Shown here: one piece after another, positions 1 to 5,838 of the stretch | How the letters are laid out: each line of letters begins with the position of its first letter | Position numbering within the stretch: position 1 is the first letter of the stretch | Assembly (NCBI GenBank): GCA_017529175.1 | Contig: JAFXNX010000190.1 | Span: 1 to 10,635 of the forward strand | Reading direction: 5' to 3' | DNA from: Clostridia bacterium | GTDB taxonomy: Bacteria; Bacillota_A; Clostridia; Oscillospirales; CAG-272 | DNA: 10,635 nt | Translations under genes and position numbers: made by a program | The notes under the pieces: generated by a model | The model's input: only the letters and a program-made list of their open reading frames with translations | Database searches by the model: none | What the model was told of the DNA's origin: nothing

Positions 1-693
1 CACCTCGACCACGGCGCGGATTTCGAGATCTGCAAATCCTGCATCGACGGCGGTTTTACTTCCGTTATGATAGACGCATCGAAATACCCCTTTGAAGAAA
101 ACATCGAGATCACGAAGAGAGTCGTCGACTACGCTCACGAAAGAGGAGTAGTCGTTGAAGCCGAACTCGGCAAGCTCGCAGGCGTTGAGGATGACGTTAA
201 AGTCGCCGCTGACGACGCGATCTACACGAATCCCGACGACGTTGAAGAGTTCGTTTCCCGCACCGGAGTCGACTCCCTCGCGATCGCTATCGGCACGAGC
301 CACGGCGCATACAAGTTCAAGGGCGAGGCAAAGCTCCGCTTCGACATACTCGAAGAGATCATGAAGCGCATCCCCGAGTTCCCGATCGTTCTCCACGGTG
401 CGTCCTCCGTTATCCCCGAGCTCGTTGACGAGATCAACGCTTGCGGCGGAAAACTCGACGGCGCAAAGGGCGTTCCGGAAGAGCTTCTCCGTCAGGCGGC
501 TCGTCTTGCAGTCTGCAAGATCAACATCGACTCCGATATCCGTCTCGCTATGACCGCCGGCATCCGCCGCGTTCTCACCGCGAAGCCCGAAGCTTTCGAC
601 CCGAGAGAATATCTCAAGGTCGGCCGCGAGGAAGTCAAGAAGATGGTCCTTCACAAGATCTACAACGTACTCGGCTCCGCTAATACGCTTTAA
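1..693 (+). CDS. fba: Class II fructose-bisphosphate aldolase, C-terminal part (5' end outside window)
   Basis: Cytoplasmic zinc enzyme of glycolysis and gluconeogenesis that splits fructose 1,6-bisphosphate into glyceraldehyde 3-phosphate and dihydroxyacetone phosphate. The frame is open from base 1 and gives 230 residues before TAA. It begins at HLDHG, the family motif carrying the catalytic Asp and the first zinc-ligand His. Then come GGFTSVMIDAS, the VEAELGKLAG block with the conserved Glu, GTSHGAYK (metal His), VLHGASSV (metal His and phosphate-binding Ser) and NIDSDIRLA. All are typical of the class II family (PF01116). Full-length relatives are about 300 residues, so roughly 80 N-terminal residues lie upstream of the window. 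A tagatose-bisphosphate aldolase of the same family (GatY/KbaY) is an alternative; the general family is certain, the exact sugar substrate less so. Hairpins at 705-738 and 750-772 follow the stop. Confidence 0.93.
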   Translation, partial: HLDHGADFEICKSCIDGGFTSVMIDASKYPFEENIEITKRVVDYAHERGVVVEAELGKLAGVEDDVKVAADDAIYTNPDDVEEFVSRTGVDSLAIAIGTSHGAYKFKGEAKLRFDILEEIMKRIPEFPIVLHGASSVIPELVDEINACGGKLDGAKGVPEELLRQAARLAVCKINIDSDIRLAMTAGIRRVLTAKPEAFDPREYLKVGREEVKKMVLHKIYNVLGSANTL

Positions 694-704
694 GAGAATG
701 ATTC

Positions 705-738
705 AAGGGGGAAACTTTTCGAGAAAAGTTTCCCCCTT
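705..738. terminator. Hairpin after the aldolase gene; probable dispersed repeat and weak terminator
   Basis: A GGGGGAAACTTTTC arm (707-720) is followed by loop GA (721-722) and the exact complement GAAAAGTTTCCCCC (723-736). Two further A-T pairs extend it to 705-738, giving a 16-bp perfect stem 11 bases after the stop codon. Only three T follow, so it is a poor classical intrinsic terminator. A related element follows the thioesterase (1649-1676), which suggests an intergenic repeat family. Confidence 0.65.
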
Positions 739-749
739 TGACCCCTTTC

Positions 750-772
750 AAAAGCTTTTGGGAAAAGCTTTT
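750..772 (+). terminator. Second hairpin after the aldolase gene, A/T-rich
   Basis: Two copies of the palindrome AAAAGCTTTT (750-759 and 763-772) are separated by GGG and can fold into a 10-bp stem with a 3-base loop, whose 3' arm ends in TTTT. With only two G-C pairs it would be weak. It may act with the stronger hairpin just before it, or simply be part of the repeat region. Confidence 0.35.
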
Positions 773-914
773 AAAAGCGAACAGTGATATTATTTACGAT
801 AACTGATGAAGCAAAGCTTTTGAAGGCAAACAGAGGTTTTGTTTGCGATAATTGATGGCGCAAAGCTTTTGAAAGCAACAGAGGTATTATTTACGAAAAC
901 TGATGAAGTATAGG
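769..914 (+). repeat. Three imperfect tandem repeats of 49 bp
   Basis: Unit 1 is 769-817, unit 2 is 818-866 and unit 3 is about 867-914 (one base shorter). Each unit starts with TTTT(A/G)AA, continues through AACAG(T/A)G and a T-rich block to a TTTACGATAACTGATG-like core, and ends in a GCAAAGC-like segment that leads into the next TTTT. Unit 2 differs most in the middle (GTTTGCGATAATTGATGG). The spacing and order are constant, so this is true tandem duplication with drift. Unit 3 ends about 9 bases before the thioesterase ATG and contains a weak promoter-like pair, TTGAAA (869-874) and TACGAA (892-897), spaced by 17. No open reading frame of note is seen. Function unknown. Confidence 0.75.
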
Positions 915-922
915 CAGAAATA

Positions 923-1645
923 ATGAAACAGATAGAGAATTACAAGATAAACGTACACGACACGGATCTGAACGGGCTTCTGTCGCCGACCGGGTATCTC
1001 AGATATCTTCAGGACGCGGCGTTCTGTCAGATGGAGTGCGACGGTCCTTCCTACAACGAGCTTTTTGAAAAAGGTCTTGCATTTATTCTCAGCAGGATAA
1101 GGATACTTTTCTTTGAGCCCGTAAGATCGCACGAGGTCGTGACCGTTTCCACGTGGTCCTGCGGAGGACACGCCGCGTCGTTCATAAGATGCTACCGTAT
1201 GGAAAAGGACGGCGTCGAGACAGCGCGCGGCAAATCGGTCTGGGCGCTTTACGACGTGAATGAGAAAAAGCTCAAAAGGTATTCCGACGAGGATTTTCAC
1301 TACGGAAAAGACGAAGAAGCAGACGTTGATATGCCGCGCCGCCCCGAATTCGCGGGTGAGCCGGCGCTTCTCGGAACGAAAAAGGTCTTCTACACCGACG
1401 CCGATCAGAACAGGCACATGAACAACACAAGATACGCCGATATGCTCTGGCACTTCTTCCCGGGAAGAGACGAAATGCGTATCGCATCCCTCGACATATC
1501 TTATCTGAACGAAGCTCCTCTCGGGTGCGAGCTGGATATTTACGGCGGCGAGTCCGCCGACGGCGACGGGTACGTTTTCAAGACCGTCCGTAGAGATGAC
1601 GGAAAAGTAAACGTTCTCGCGAAGATAACGGCTGTGAAAATATAA
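923..1645 (+). CDS. Acyl-ACP thioesterase (double hotdog fold)
   Basis: A 240-residue protein matching the bacterial acyl-ACP thioesterase family (PF01643, related to plant FatA/FatB). These hydrolyse acyl-acyl carrier protein and release free fatty acid in the cytoplasm. The first hotdog half starts with VHDTDLNGLLSPTGYLRYLQ (residues 11-30). The second half holds the active-site stretch DADQNRHMNNTRYADML (159-175), where Asn163 and His165 match the catalytic N-x-H of the family. SLDISYLNEAPLG (189-201) follows and carries a conserved acidic residue. Length is normal for bacterial members. The ATG at 923 begins the hotdog domain directly; the ribosome site is weak (AGG at 912-914). The gene stands alone: repeats lie upstream, and a hairpin and a strong terminator downstream. 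Chain-length preference cannot be read from the sequence. Confidence 0.88.
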   Translation: MKQIENYKINVHDTDLNGLLSPTGYLRYLQDAAFCQMECDGPSYNELFEKGLAFILSRIRILFFEPVRSHEVVTVSTWSCGGHAASFIRCYRMEKDGVETARGKSVWALYDVNEKKLKRYSDEDFHYGKDEEADVDMPRRPEFAGEPALLGTKKVFYTDADQNRHMNNTRYADMLWHFFPGRDEMRIASLDISYLNEAPLGCELDIYGGESADGDGYVFKTVRRDDGKVNVLAKITAVKI

Positions 1646-1648
1646 GAA

Positions 1649-1676
1649 GGAGGACACTTTTGAAAAAGTTTCCTCC
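1649..1676. repeat. Hairpin after the thioesterase, related to the 705-738 element
   Basis: GGAGGA (1649-1654) pairs with TCCTCC (1671-1676). After one mismatch, ACTTT pairs with AAAGT around a TGAA loop. The order G-rich block, ACTTTT, AAAAGTTT, C-rich block, followed by CTTCAAAACTTTCC, parallels the element after the aldolase, which is followed by CCTTTCAAAAGCTTTTGG. It begins 4 bases after the stop codon. No T-run follows, so the real terminator is probably the next hairpin. Confidence 0.6.
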
Positions 1677-1695
1677 GCCTTCAAAACTTTCCGAT

Positions 1696-1739
1696 AAAAC
1701 GATCCCGTTTTGACAAGATCAAAACGGGATCGTTTTTTT
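1696..1739. terminator. Strong bidirectional rho-independent terminator between convergent genes
   Basis: AAAACGATCCCGTTTT (1696-1711) and AAAACGGGATCGTTTT (1721-1736) form a perfect 16-bp stem with a 9-base loop. The plus-strand 3' arm ends in a run of seven T (1733-1739), giving a classic terminator for the thioesterase. On the minus strand the other arm ends in TTTT, so it can also stop the operon ending in the Nudix gene, whose stop codon is at 1739-1741. Confidence 0.92.
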
Positions 1740-2107
1740 CATTCAAATACCATATCAAAATATGAATACGGAACAAACTTTCCTTCGGCGGCGAGGCGGC
1801 GTATCGTTTCTTCCGACGCGTACATTTTATCGCAGGTCTCGTTTTCCTGAAGCACCACGTCGGAAAGGTCAAAGTCCTGCTCAAAGAGCCACACGTCTAC
1901 AAAACAATCGTATCTCCGATAGCTGTGTATAACTCTCCCGCGTTCAGGATCGAGGGAGAGACCGGTCTCTTCTTTCACTTCGCGCAGTGCCGCGCTAAGA
2001 CTGTCGTCGCCCGACAGCGCGGAGCCGCCCGTCGACTCCCACATATTCGGAAACCCTTTGTTTGCGGTGCGTTTAGTGATAAGGAATTCTCCCTTGCTGC
2101 TTTTCAT
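1739..2107 (-). CDS. C-terminal Nudix hydrolase piece, from the first ATG after the premature stop
   Basis: The 122-residue open frame that a gene caller would report, starting at ATG 2107. The Nudix box is present (GGSALSGD then REVKEETGL, residues 27-50), so the active-site core is retained apart from Glu to Asp at the first box Glu. This start is probably not native. The same frame carries clear Nudix sequence upstream (EIWDVYDKDRKPTGR, then DYHLVVHVW), which includes the first core strand, and no ribosome site precedes the ATG. No ATG, GTG or TTG occurs in frame between 2107 and the TAA at 2312. It is best read as the 3' half of the interrupted gene. Confidence 0.35.
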   Translation of the reverse strand: MKSSKGEFLITKRTANKGFPNMWESTGGSALSGDDSLSAALREVKEETGLSLDPERGRVIHSYRRYDCFVDVWLFEQDFDLSDVVLQENETCDKMYASEETIRRLAAEGKFVPYSYFDMVFE

Positions 2108-2311
2108 CCAGACGTGAACGACGAGGTGATAGTCACCCTCGGCAAGCTCCTCTCCGCGGCGGTGACGACGTCCGGTCGGCTTTCTGTCCTTATCATAAAC
2201 ATCCCATATCTCGCCTTTGCTGTTTTGATTGCAAAGCCAGCCGTTGACGCAGTTTATGACGAACTGTGCGACGCCCGCAGGTTCAAGACCTGTCGGAACG
2301 ATATCGAACAG

Positions 2312-2617
2312 TTACGCATCGGACGAAGCGCAAAAAGAGGCGATATCCGCATAAAAAATCATCCCGTACTCATTCGTCCCGGTCTTGAACAAAGCAATTT
2401 CGTCAAGATAATAATGAGCGCATCCCGTTATTTTAAAAAGAAGATTTTTTGCCGCGTCGCGAGGTTTATCGCCGCCGCACAGCGCGACGGGTATATGCCA
2501 CTTAGAGTCGTCCCCGCGAACAAATATCCATTTGCCGTCGCAGCGCGCCGCGAGAGCGACGAATCCTGCGTCATCGTCCGAAATACTATTTGTCGTGATA
2601 AATTCTATATCTGACAT
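2312..2617 (-). CDS. Translated N-terminal piece of the interrupted tandem Nudix gene (degenerate Nudix domain)
   Basis: The 101 residues that would actually be made if the TAA is real. ATG at 2617 has AGCGAGG 6 bases upstream. The beta-rich start (GFVALAARCDGKWIFVRGD) and the WHIP...GG...DAAKNLLFKITGC stretch (around residues 41-66) align by eye with a Nudix box (WELPGGHiE.GE...AA.REL.EETG). The Glu residues that bind metal are replaced (NLLFKITG instead of RELyEETG), so this domain should be catalytically inactive. YGMIFYADIASF (83-94) matches a core strand of YtkD-type Nudix proteins. Cut before its last helix, it may not fold. Confidence 0.5.
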   Translation of the reverse strand: MSDIEFITTNSISDDDAGFVALAARCDGKWIFVRGDDSKWHIPVALCGGDKPRDAAKNLLFKITGCAHYYLDEIALFKTGTNEYGMIFYADIASFCASSDA

Positions 2618-2639
2618 AACAGACCTCGCTTATATTGAT

Positions 2640-3416
2640 TTACGATCCTGTGGAACGGTATTTTTTAAGCCCGAATCGGAAGAACGCATAGGCGGGGATA
2701 AGAAACAGAAATCCCGTGAGCGGAAGAAGTCCGTACCACGCGCGCTGCGTATTCCCGATAAGATAAATAAACGGATAATACTGGAACGGGGCGATCGGAA
2801 TGAGAAACGTATAGAAAAGGAGCACCTCGCGCCCGTAGATCGAGAGCGGATATCTTCCGAATTCCTTTGTCCCGTCGGTAAAAATATTCATGAATTCAAG
2901 CCCTTCGATCGTGAAAAAGCTGAACGCCGCGTAGATCATAAACAGCGCTGAGTAAACGGCGATCCCGCCGATCATCATAAGGGATACGACGAGTATTTTA
3001 TAAGGCGTCCACACGACTCCGCTCTTTGACACGGCGCAGATAAACACGCCGAGGGCGACTGCGAATCTTCCGAACCTTGAGAACTCCATTCTCGACGTCA
3101 GCACCTGAAACGTGACGCTCCTCGGGCGGATGAGGATTCTGTCAAGCTCTCCGCTTTTCACAAGTCCCGAGAACGAATCAAATCCTCTCGCGAAACATTC
3201 CGAGATCGAAAACGAAAGAGTTACGACCGAAAAGCAAAGCAGTACTTCCTCGAAAGAATATCCCTTTACCGAGTGAAACCTTTCAAACATGAAGAATATG
3301 CCGAGAAAGCCGGTAAAAGTGAGGAGAAACTGTCCGAGAGTCAGCATGATAAACGACACTTTATACTGCATCCTGCTCTTGAAAAGTATTCCGAGATATT
3401 TAAAATACAGCTTCAT
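2640..3416 (-). CDS. ABC-2-type transporter permease, COG3694-like (second membrane subunit)
   Basis: A 258-residue integral membrane protein with about six hydrophobic segments. GELDRILIRPRS (89-100), the KEFGRYPLSIYG stretch (184-195) and the C-terminal FGLKKYRSTGS are hallmarks of the COG3694 / PF06182 permease family. It pairs with a COG4587-type partner and a COG4586-type ATPase in an exporter of unknown substrate. The start is ATG 3416, not the TTG at 3434, because AGGGAGG (3422-3428) sits 5 bases before that ATG. The preceding permease stop (TGA 3420-3418) is one base away, so translation is probably coupled. The likely complex is one heterodimer of the two permeases on an ATPase dimer. 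Confidence 0.88.
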   Translation of the reverse strand: MKLYFKYLGILFKSRMQYKVSFIMLTLGQFLLTFTGFLGIFFMFERFHSVKGYSFEEVLLCFSVVTLSFSISECFARGFDSFSGLVKSGELDRILIRPRSVTFQVLTSRMEFSRFGRFAVALGVFICAVSKSGVVWTPYKILVVSLMMIGGIAVYSALFMIYAAFSFFTIEGLEFMNIFTDGTKEFGRYPLSIYGREVLLFYTFLIPIAPFQYYPFIYLIGNTQRAWYGLLPLTGFLFLIPAYAFFRFGLKKYRSTGS

Positions 3417-3417
3417 C

Positions 3418-4221
3418 TCAACCTCCCTGCACAACGACCCGGCGAAGAGACCTTCTCAGCCATATCACTCCGACTCCCGTCAGAACGGTCAGCCAGAAAA
3501 CCTGGAGCAAGATCGAGAAGAGCGCTTCTTCCGCCGGGATATATCCGGTGTAAATGAGGTACGGCGTACTCTCGATCGACGCGAACGGAAGTAAGTTCAA
3601 GACCTTTCCCATCGCGTCGGGAAAGAACGGGATCGGTATTATCGCACCGGAGAAAAACTCGACGATCGACGCGGAAAGAGCGAGTATCCCTTTCGGCGAG
3701 ACGGTATAAAAAGTCGAAATGTAGAGTATCATAGAAAAACTGATAAGTACGCCGGCGCCGAGGAAGAGCGATACGGTAAAGAGAAGAAACGACAGCACCC
3801 CCGCCGGCGCGTAAAGCCCGTAAGGGGACGGCAGAAATACCGCGACGATAACTATCGGGAAGAAGCGCAGCGTCGCTCTTGAGAGCCTTATCGCAAAGTT
3901 CTTCGCATACCACATGGCGTAGATGTTCGTAGGTCTGCAAAGCTCGTAGGCGATCGAGCCGGACGAGACGGACTCGAGTATCTCGCCGTCCATAAACCAT
4001 GACATAAGAAGTCCGAGAAGCGCCTGACGAAGCCAGATGTAACTTGAAAGAGCGGAAAACTCCATCGGAAAATCGGCGGGCGACGTTTCGTAAAACGCCT
4101 TGAACATAAGGATCGACAGAAACCCCCACGCGAACTGAGTCGAGATGCCCGCCCACGCCGCTGCTCTGTACTGGAGCCCCGCGATAAAGCGGATGCGGAA
4201 GAACGATAAATACTGCCTCAT
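3418..4221 (-). CDS. ABC-2-type transporter permease, COG4587-like (first membrane subunit)
   Basis: A 267-residue membrane protein with about six hydrophobic segments. Family signs are GSIAYELCRPTNIY (88-101, the cytoplasmic RPx motif after the second segment), EFFSGAIIPIPFFP (188-201) and the C-terminal RRSLRRVVVQGG, where the terminal QGG is characteristic of the COG4587 / PF06182 group. ATG 4221 overlaps the ATPase TGA as ATGA, with AAGGAG about 9 bases upstream inside the ATPase gene. It works with the next permease and the ATPase. Members of this family export varied hydrophobic compounds; the substrate here cannot be read. Confidence 0.88.
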   Translation of the reverse strand: MRQYLSFFRIRFIAGLQYRAAAWAGISTQFAWGFLSILMFKAFYETSPADFPMEFSALSSYIWLRQALLGLLMSWFMDGEILESVSSGSIAYELCRPTNIYAMWYAKNFAIRLSRATLRFFPIVIVAVFLPSPYGLYAPAGVLSFLLFTVSLFLGAGVLISFSMILYISTFYTVSPKGILALSASIVEFFSGAIIPIPFFPDAMGKVLNLLPFASIESTPYLIYTGYIPAEEALFSILLQVFWLTVLTGVGVIWLRRSLRRVVVQGG

Positions 4222-5012
4222 ATTTCAAGCTCCTTGTAAAGAGCGGCGACGGTCTCCTCGACGCTCTTGTCGCCCGACGGCTTTATAAGCTCGTCAAAAG
4301 GTCCGTCCATGAGGATGCGTCCTTTTCCGATAAGTATCACTCTTTCCGTTAGCGCCTCGATATCCTGCATATCATGAGTTGTCAGTATCACGGTCGTTGC
4401 GCGCTCGCGGTGGATATCCTTGATAAAATCCCTGACGGCGAGCTTTGAGACGGCGTCGAGTCCGATCGTCGGCTCGTCGAGAAAAAGTATCTTCGGCGAG
4501 TGAATCAGGGACGATGCTATCTCGCATCTCATCCTCTGTCCGAGGGAGAGCTGGCGCACGGGGGTTTTGAGTATTTCCGAGAGTGAGAGGCGTTCGGTAA
4601 GCTCGTCGAGAGTCTTTTTGTATTCCGCGTCCGCGACCTTGTAGATATCCTTTATCAGCTCGAAGCTGTCGATCACGGGAACGTCCCACCATAGCTGGGA
4701 GCGCTGTCCGAAAACGACTCCTATATCCTTGACGTGAGGGACTCTTTCCTTCCACGGGACGCGACCGTTAATGACGCACTCTCCGCTGTCGGGAGTGAGT
4801 ATGCCGCTCATGATCTTGATCGTACTGCTCTTGCCCGCGCCGTTCGGTCCGATATAGCCGACCATTTCTCCGTCGTCAATCCTGAACGAAACGTCCGTCA
4901 GCGCACAGACCGTCTCCGTCTCACGACGGAACAGCGCCTTGACGGCTTTTGACATTCCCGCGCCGCGCCGTGAGACCTTGTACGATTTGCAGATATTCCT
5001 GAGTTCTATCAT
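4218..5012 (-). CDS. ABC transporter ATPase, COG4586-like
   Basis: A 264-residue nucleotide-binding subunit that drives the two permeases downstream. All motifs are present: Walker A GPNGAGKS (55-62), Q-loop Gln103 in VFGQRSQLWWD, signature LSLGQ (155-159), Walker B ILFLDEP (175-181), D-loop GLDA and switch His213. The QRSQLWWD segment and a basic insertion before the first strand pair (residues 13-35) fit the COG4586 exporter group rather than nutrient importers. The start is ATG 5012, with AGGAGG (5020-5025) 7 bases upstream. It is first in the operon: promoter at 5103-5131, leader of about 84 bases holding a GC-rich hairpin, and ATGA overlap with the next gene. Confidence 0.92.
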   Translation of the reverse strand: MIELRNICKSYKVSRRGAGMSKAVKALFRRETETVCALTDVSFRIDDGEMVGYIGPNGAGKSSTIKIMSGILTPDSGECVINGRVPWKERVPHVKDIGVVFGQRSQLWWDVPVIDSFELIKDIYKVADAEYKKTLDELTERLSLSEILKTPVRQLSLGQRMRCEIASSLIHSPKILFLDEPTIGLDAVSKLAVRDFIKDIHRERATTVILTTHDMQDIEALTERVILIGKGRILMDGPFDELIKPSGDKSVEETVAALYKELEI

Positions 5013-5047
5013 ATGGTCGCCTCCTTTTTTCGTGAAACGCCGAAATG

Positions 5048-5086
5048 CCCCGCCGCGTCAAGGGATACCCCCTTCACGCGGTGGGG
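5048..5086 (-). promoter_or_regulatory. GC-rich hairpin at the 5' end of the ABC operon leader
   Basis: Read on the minus strand, CCCCACCGCGTGAAGGG pairs with CCCTTGACGCGGCGGGG apart from one C/C-type mismatch and one G-U pair, with a very short loop. That is roughly 16 pairs. It begins about 10 bases after the predicted transcription start and ends about 35 bases before the ATG, outside the ribosome site. No T-run follows, so it is not a terminator. It could protect the mRNA 5' end or be regulatory. A CGTGAA in its 5' arm could instead pair with TTCACG just before AGGAGG, which is only a 6-base match. I recognise no known riboswitch class. Confidence 0.55.
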
Positions 5087-5102
5087 TTGGTTTACTGTTT
5101 AT

Positions 5103-5131
5103 ACTATATCAAACTATCCTTTGATTGTCAA
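5103..5131 (-). promoter_or_regulatory. SigA-type promoter of the ABC exporter operon
   Basis: Minus strand: TTGACA (5131-5126), a 17-base spacer, then TATAGT (5108-5103). The -35 is perfect and the -10 has five of six consensus bases. The predicted start is near 5096, 84 bases before the ATPase ATG. The -35 box lies only about 12 bases after the stop codon of the ECF gene. Confidence 0.85.
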
Positions 5132-5143
5132 GCGGGACAACGA

Positions 5144-5701
5144 CTAATCAAGCTCATATTTTTTAAGCAGCTTGTCGATCAGCAATACGAGCGGCGGAAT
5201 GATGACGATCTGAATAATGATGCCGGGTATCGAGCCGGTGATAACGCCCGCGATAAACGCAGAAAACGGGAAAGCGGTCGAGGAGAAGCCGGCGATCGCG
5301 AACTTGACCGCGCCCCACACAAGACGCCCTATTATCATCGAGAGGATAAGCTGCGGGTACAGCAGGTACAGATACGGAGCTTTCTTCGGAAAGATCTTTC
5401 TGAAAAGTCCTGCGAAAAAGCCGTATGCCCCGAGCTCGAACATCATCGCGAACGCCACCGGGAAGAGCGGCGGCATACCGAGTGTCAGCGAGCGAAGAAT
5501 CGGAGCCGCAAGACCGACCGCAAGTCCCCAGACGGGACCGCATACGAATCCGCAAAGAAGTACCGGAAGGTGCATCGGGCAAAGTTGCTGCCCGAACTCC
5601 TGCAGCTGACCTGTGAGGAACGGGAGAAGATACGCGGCGGCAAGGAAAAATGCCGCGAGTATCAGCTTCATAAGCGCTTTTCTTTTGTTGTTGTCGTTCA
5701 T
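5144..5701 (-). CDS. ECF transporter S component (vitamin or cofactor precursor uptake)
   Basis: A 185-residue integral membrane protein with about six hydrophobic segments, fitting the ECF S-component family (PF12822-like). S components bind a micronutrient and are driven by a shared EcfA/EcfA'/EcfT module, which is not encoded here. TM1 has an alanine-rich AAFFLAAAYLLP, as in S components that dock on EcfT. Other notable stretches are CPMHLPVLLCGFVCGP, SLTLGMPPLFPVAFAMMFELGAYG and IIGRLVWGAVKF. The start is ATG 5701 because AGGAGG (5708-5713) sits 6 bases upstream; an in-frame start at 5725 would place that site inside the gene. A dedicated promoter and an attenuator-like leader suggest control by its ligand. 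The substrate cannot be assigned. Confidence 0.82.
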   Translation of the reverse strand: MNDNNKRKALMKLILAAFFLAAAYLLPFLTGQLQEFGQQLCPMHLPVLLCGFVCGPVWGLAVGLAAPILRSLTLGMPPLFPVAFAMMFELGAYGFFAGLFRKIFPKKAPYLYLLYPQLILSMIIGRLVWGAVKFAIAGFSSTAFPFSAFIAGVITGSIPGIIIQIVIIPPLVLLIDKLLKKYELD

Positions 5702-5731
5702 ATTAAACCTCCTGAACGTGGACACATAAAA

Positions 5732-5832
5732 CGCAAAAACGCCGTCTCCCTTAGGGAAGGCGACGTCTTCATAACATCAATTATGTTCTTTATTATCTCG
5801 CGCTTGGCGCGTTTTGCGGGCTTCGGCGCCGC
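5732..5832 (-). promoter_or_regulatory. Riboswitch-like attenuator leader of the ECF S gene, class unknown
   Basis: In the minus-strand transcript (start near 5832) the order is: hairpin GCGG-C-GC/GC-CCGC with a CGAA loop (5832-5816); A-rich linker; perfect hairpin CGCGC-CAA-GCGCG (5811-5799); small hairpin CATAA/TTATG (5785-5770); then the terminator (5765-5735). The stretch CGCAAAACGC at the junction of the first two hairpins (5818-5809) is complementary, with one bulged base, to GCGTTTTTGCG at the terminator 3' arm and T-run (5742-5732). That pairing would break both early hairpins and the terminator, which is how an antiterminator works. It matches none of the TPP, FMN, cobalamin, purine, folate or preQ1-I consensus sequences that I can recall. 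Confidence 0.6.
5735..5765 (-). terminator. Intrinsic terminator in the leader of the ECF gene
   Basis: Minus strand: CGTCGCCTTCCC, loop TAA, then GGGAGACGGCG (5765-5740), with one bulge and one mismatch, followed at once by TTTTT (5739-5735). It lies about 22 bases upstream of the ribosome site and about 34 bases before the ATG, in the middle of the transcript leader. It would therefore end transcription before the ECF gene unless it is prevented from forming. Confidence 0.75.
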
Positions 5833-5838
5833 ATAATA

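Larger units (their letters stand above)
1739..2617 (-). pseudogene. Tandem Nudix-domain protein interrupted by an in-frame TAA
   Basis: One reading frame runs from ATG at 2617 to the stop at 1739 and would encode 292 residues, but a single TAA (minus strand, 2314-2312) interrupts it after residue 101. Homology appears to continue across the stop. The upstream part is a Nudix-like fold running through YGMIFYADIASF. Just after the stop comes LFDIVPTGLEPAGVAQFVI, matching the C-terminal segment usual for YtkD-like Nudix proteins (acidic-FDELP-nLTYPei). Then EIWDVYDKDRKPTGR opens a second, IDI/YfcD-like Nudix domain with a good Nudix box (GGSALSGDDSLSAALREV, then KEETGL). Its first Glu is Asp; the REVKEETGL core is intact. 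The ribosome site AGCGAGG (2624-2630) and the 22-base gap to the permease make it the last gene of the ABC operon. Either a nonsense mutation or a sequencing/assembly error would explain it. TAA also ends the aldolase and thioesterase genes, so recoding is unlikely. Confidence 0.78.

Noticed and set aside
769..914. CRISPR-like array
   Set aside because: The repeats are directly adjacent with no unique spacers, diverge from unit to unit, and there are no cas genes.
887..1684. 265-residue open frame on the minus strand
   Set aside because: Antisense to the well-supported thioesterase; no recognisable domain, and it would start inside the hairpin and terminator region.
2312..2314. UAA recoding or stop codon reassignment in the Nudix gene
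   Set aside because: TAA ends the aldolase, the thioesterase, the second permease and the pyruvyl transferase normally, and no recoding system for UAA is known in such bacteria.
1925..2614. 229-residue open frame on the plus strand
   Set aside because: Antisense to the interrupted Nudix gene, whose minus-strand frame has clear homology on both sides of the stop. No ribosome site or domain.
3417..3434. Upstream TTG start for the second permease (MCREVE extension)
   Set aside because: The AGGGAGG site at 3422-3428 would then lie inside the coding sequence. It is correctly spaced for the ATG at 3416.
3413..4228. Alternative 271-residue minus-strand frame over the first permease
   Set aside because: The overlapping 267-residue frame has transmembrane segments, family motifs and an ATGA overlap; this one is Arg/Ser-rich noise.
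5045..5836. 263-residue open frame on the plus strand
   Set aside because: Antisense to the ECF S gene and spans two minus-strand promoters and a terminator; highly charged and unstructured, no family resemblance.
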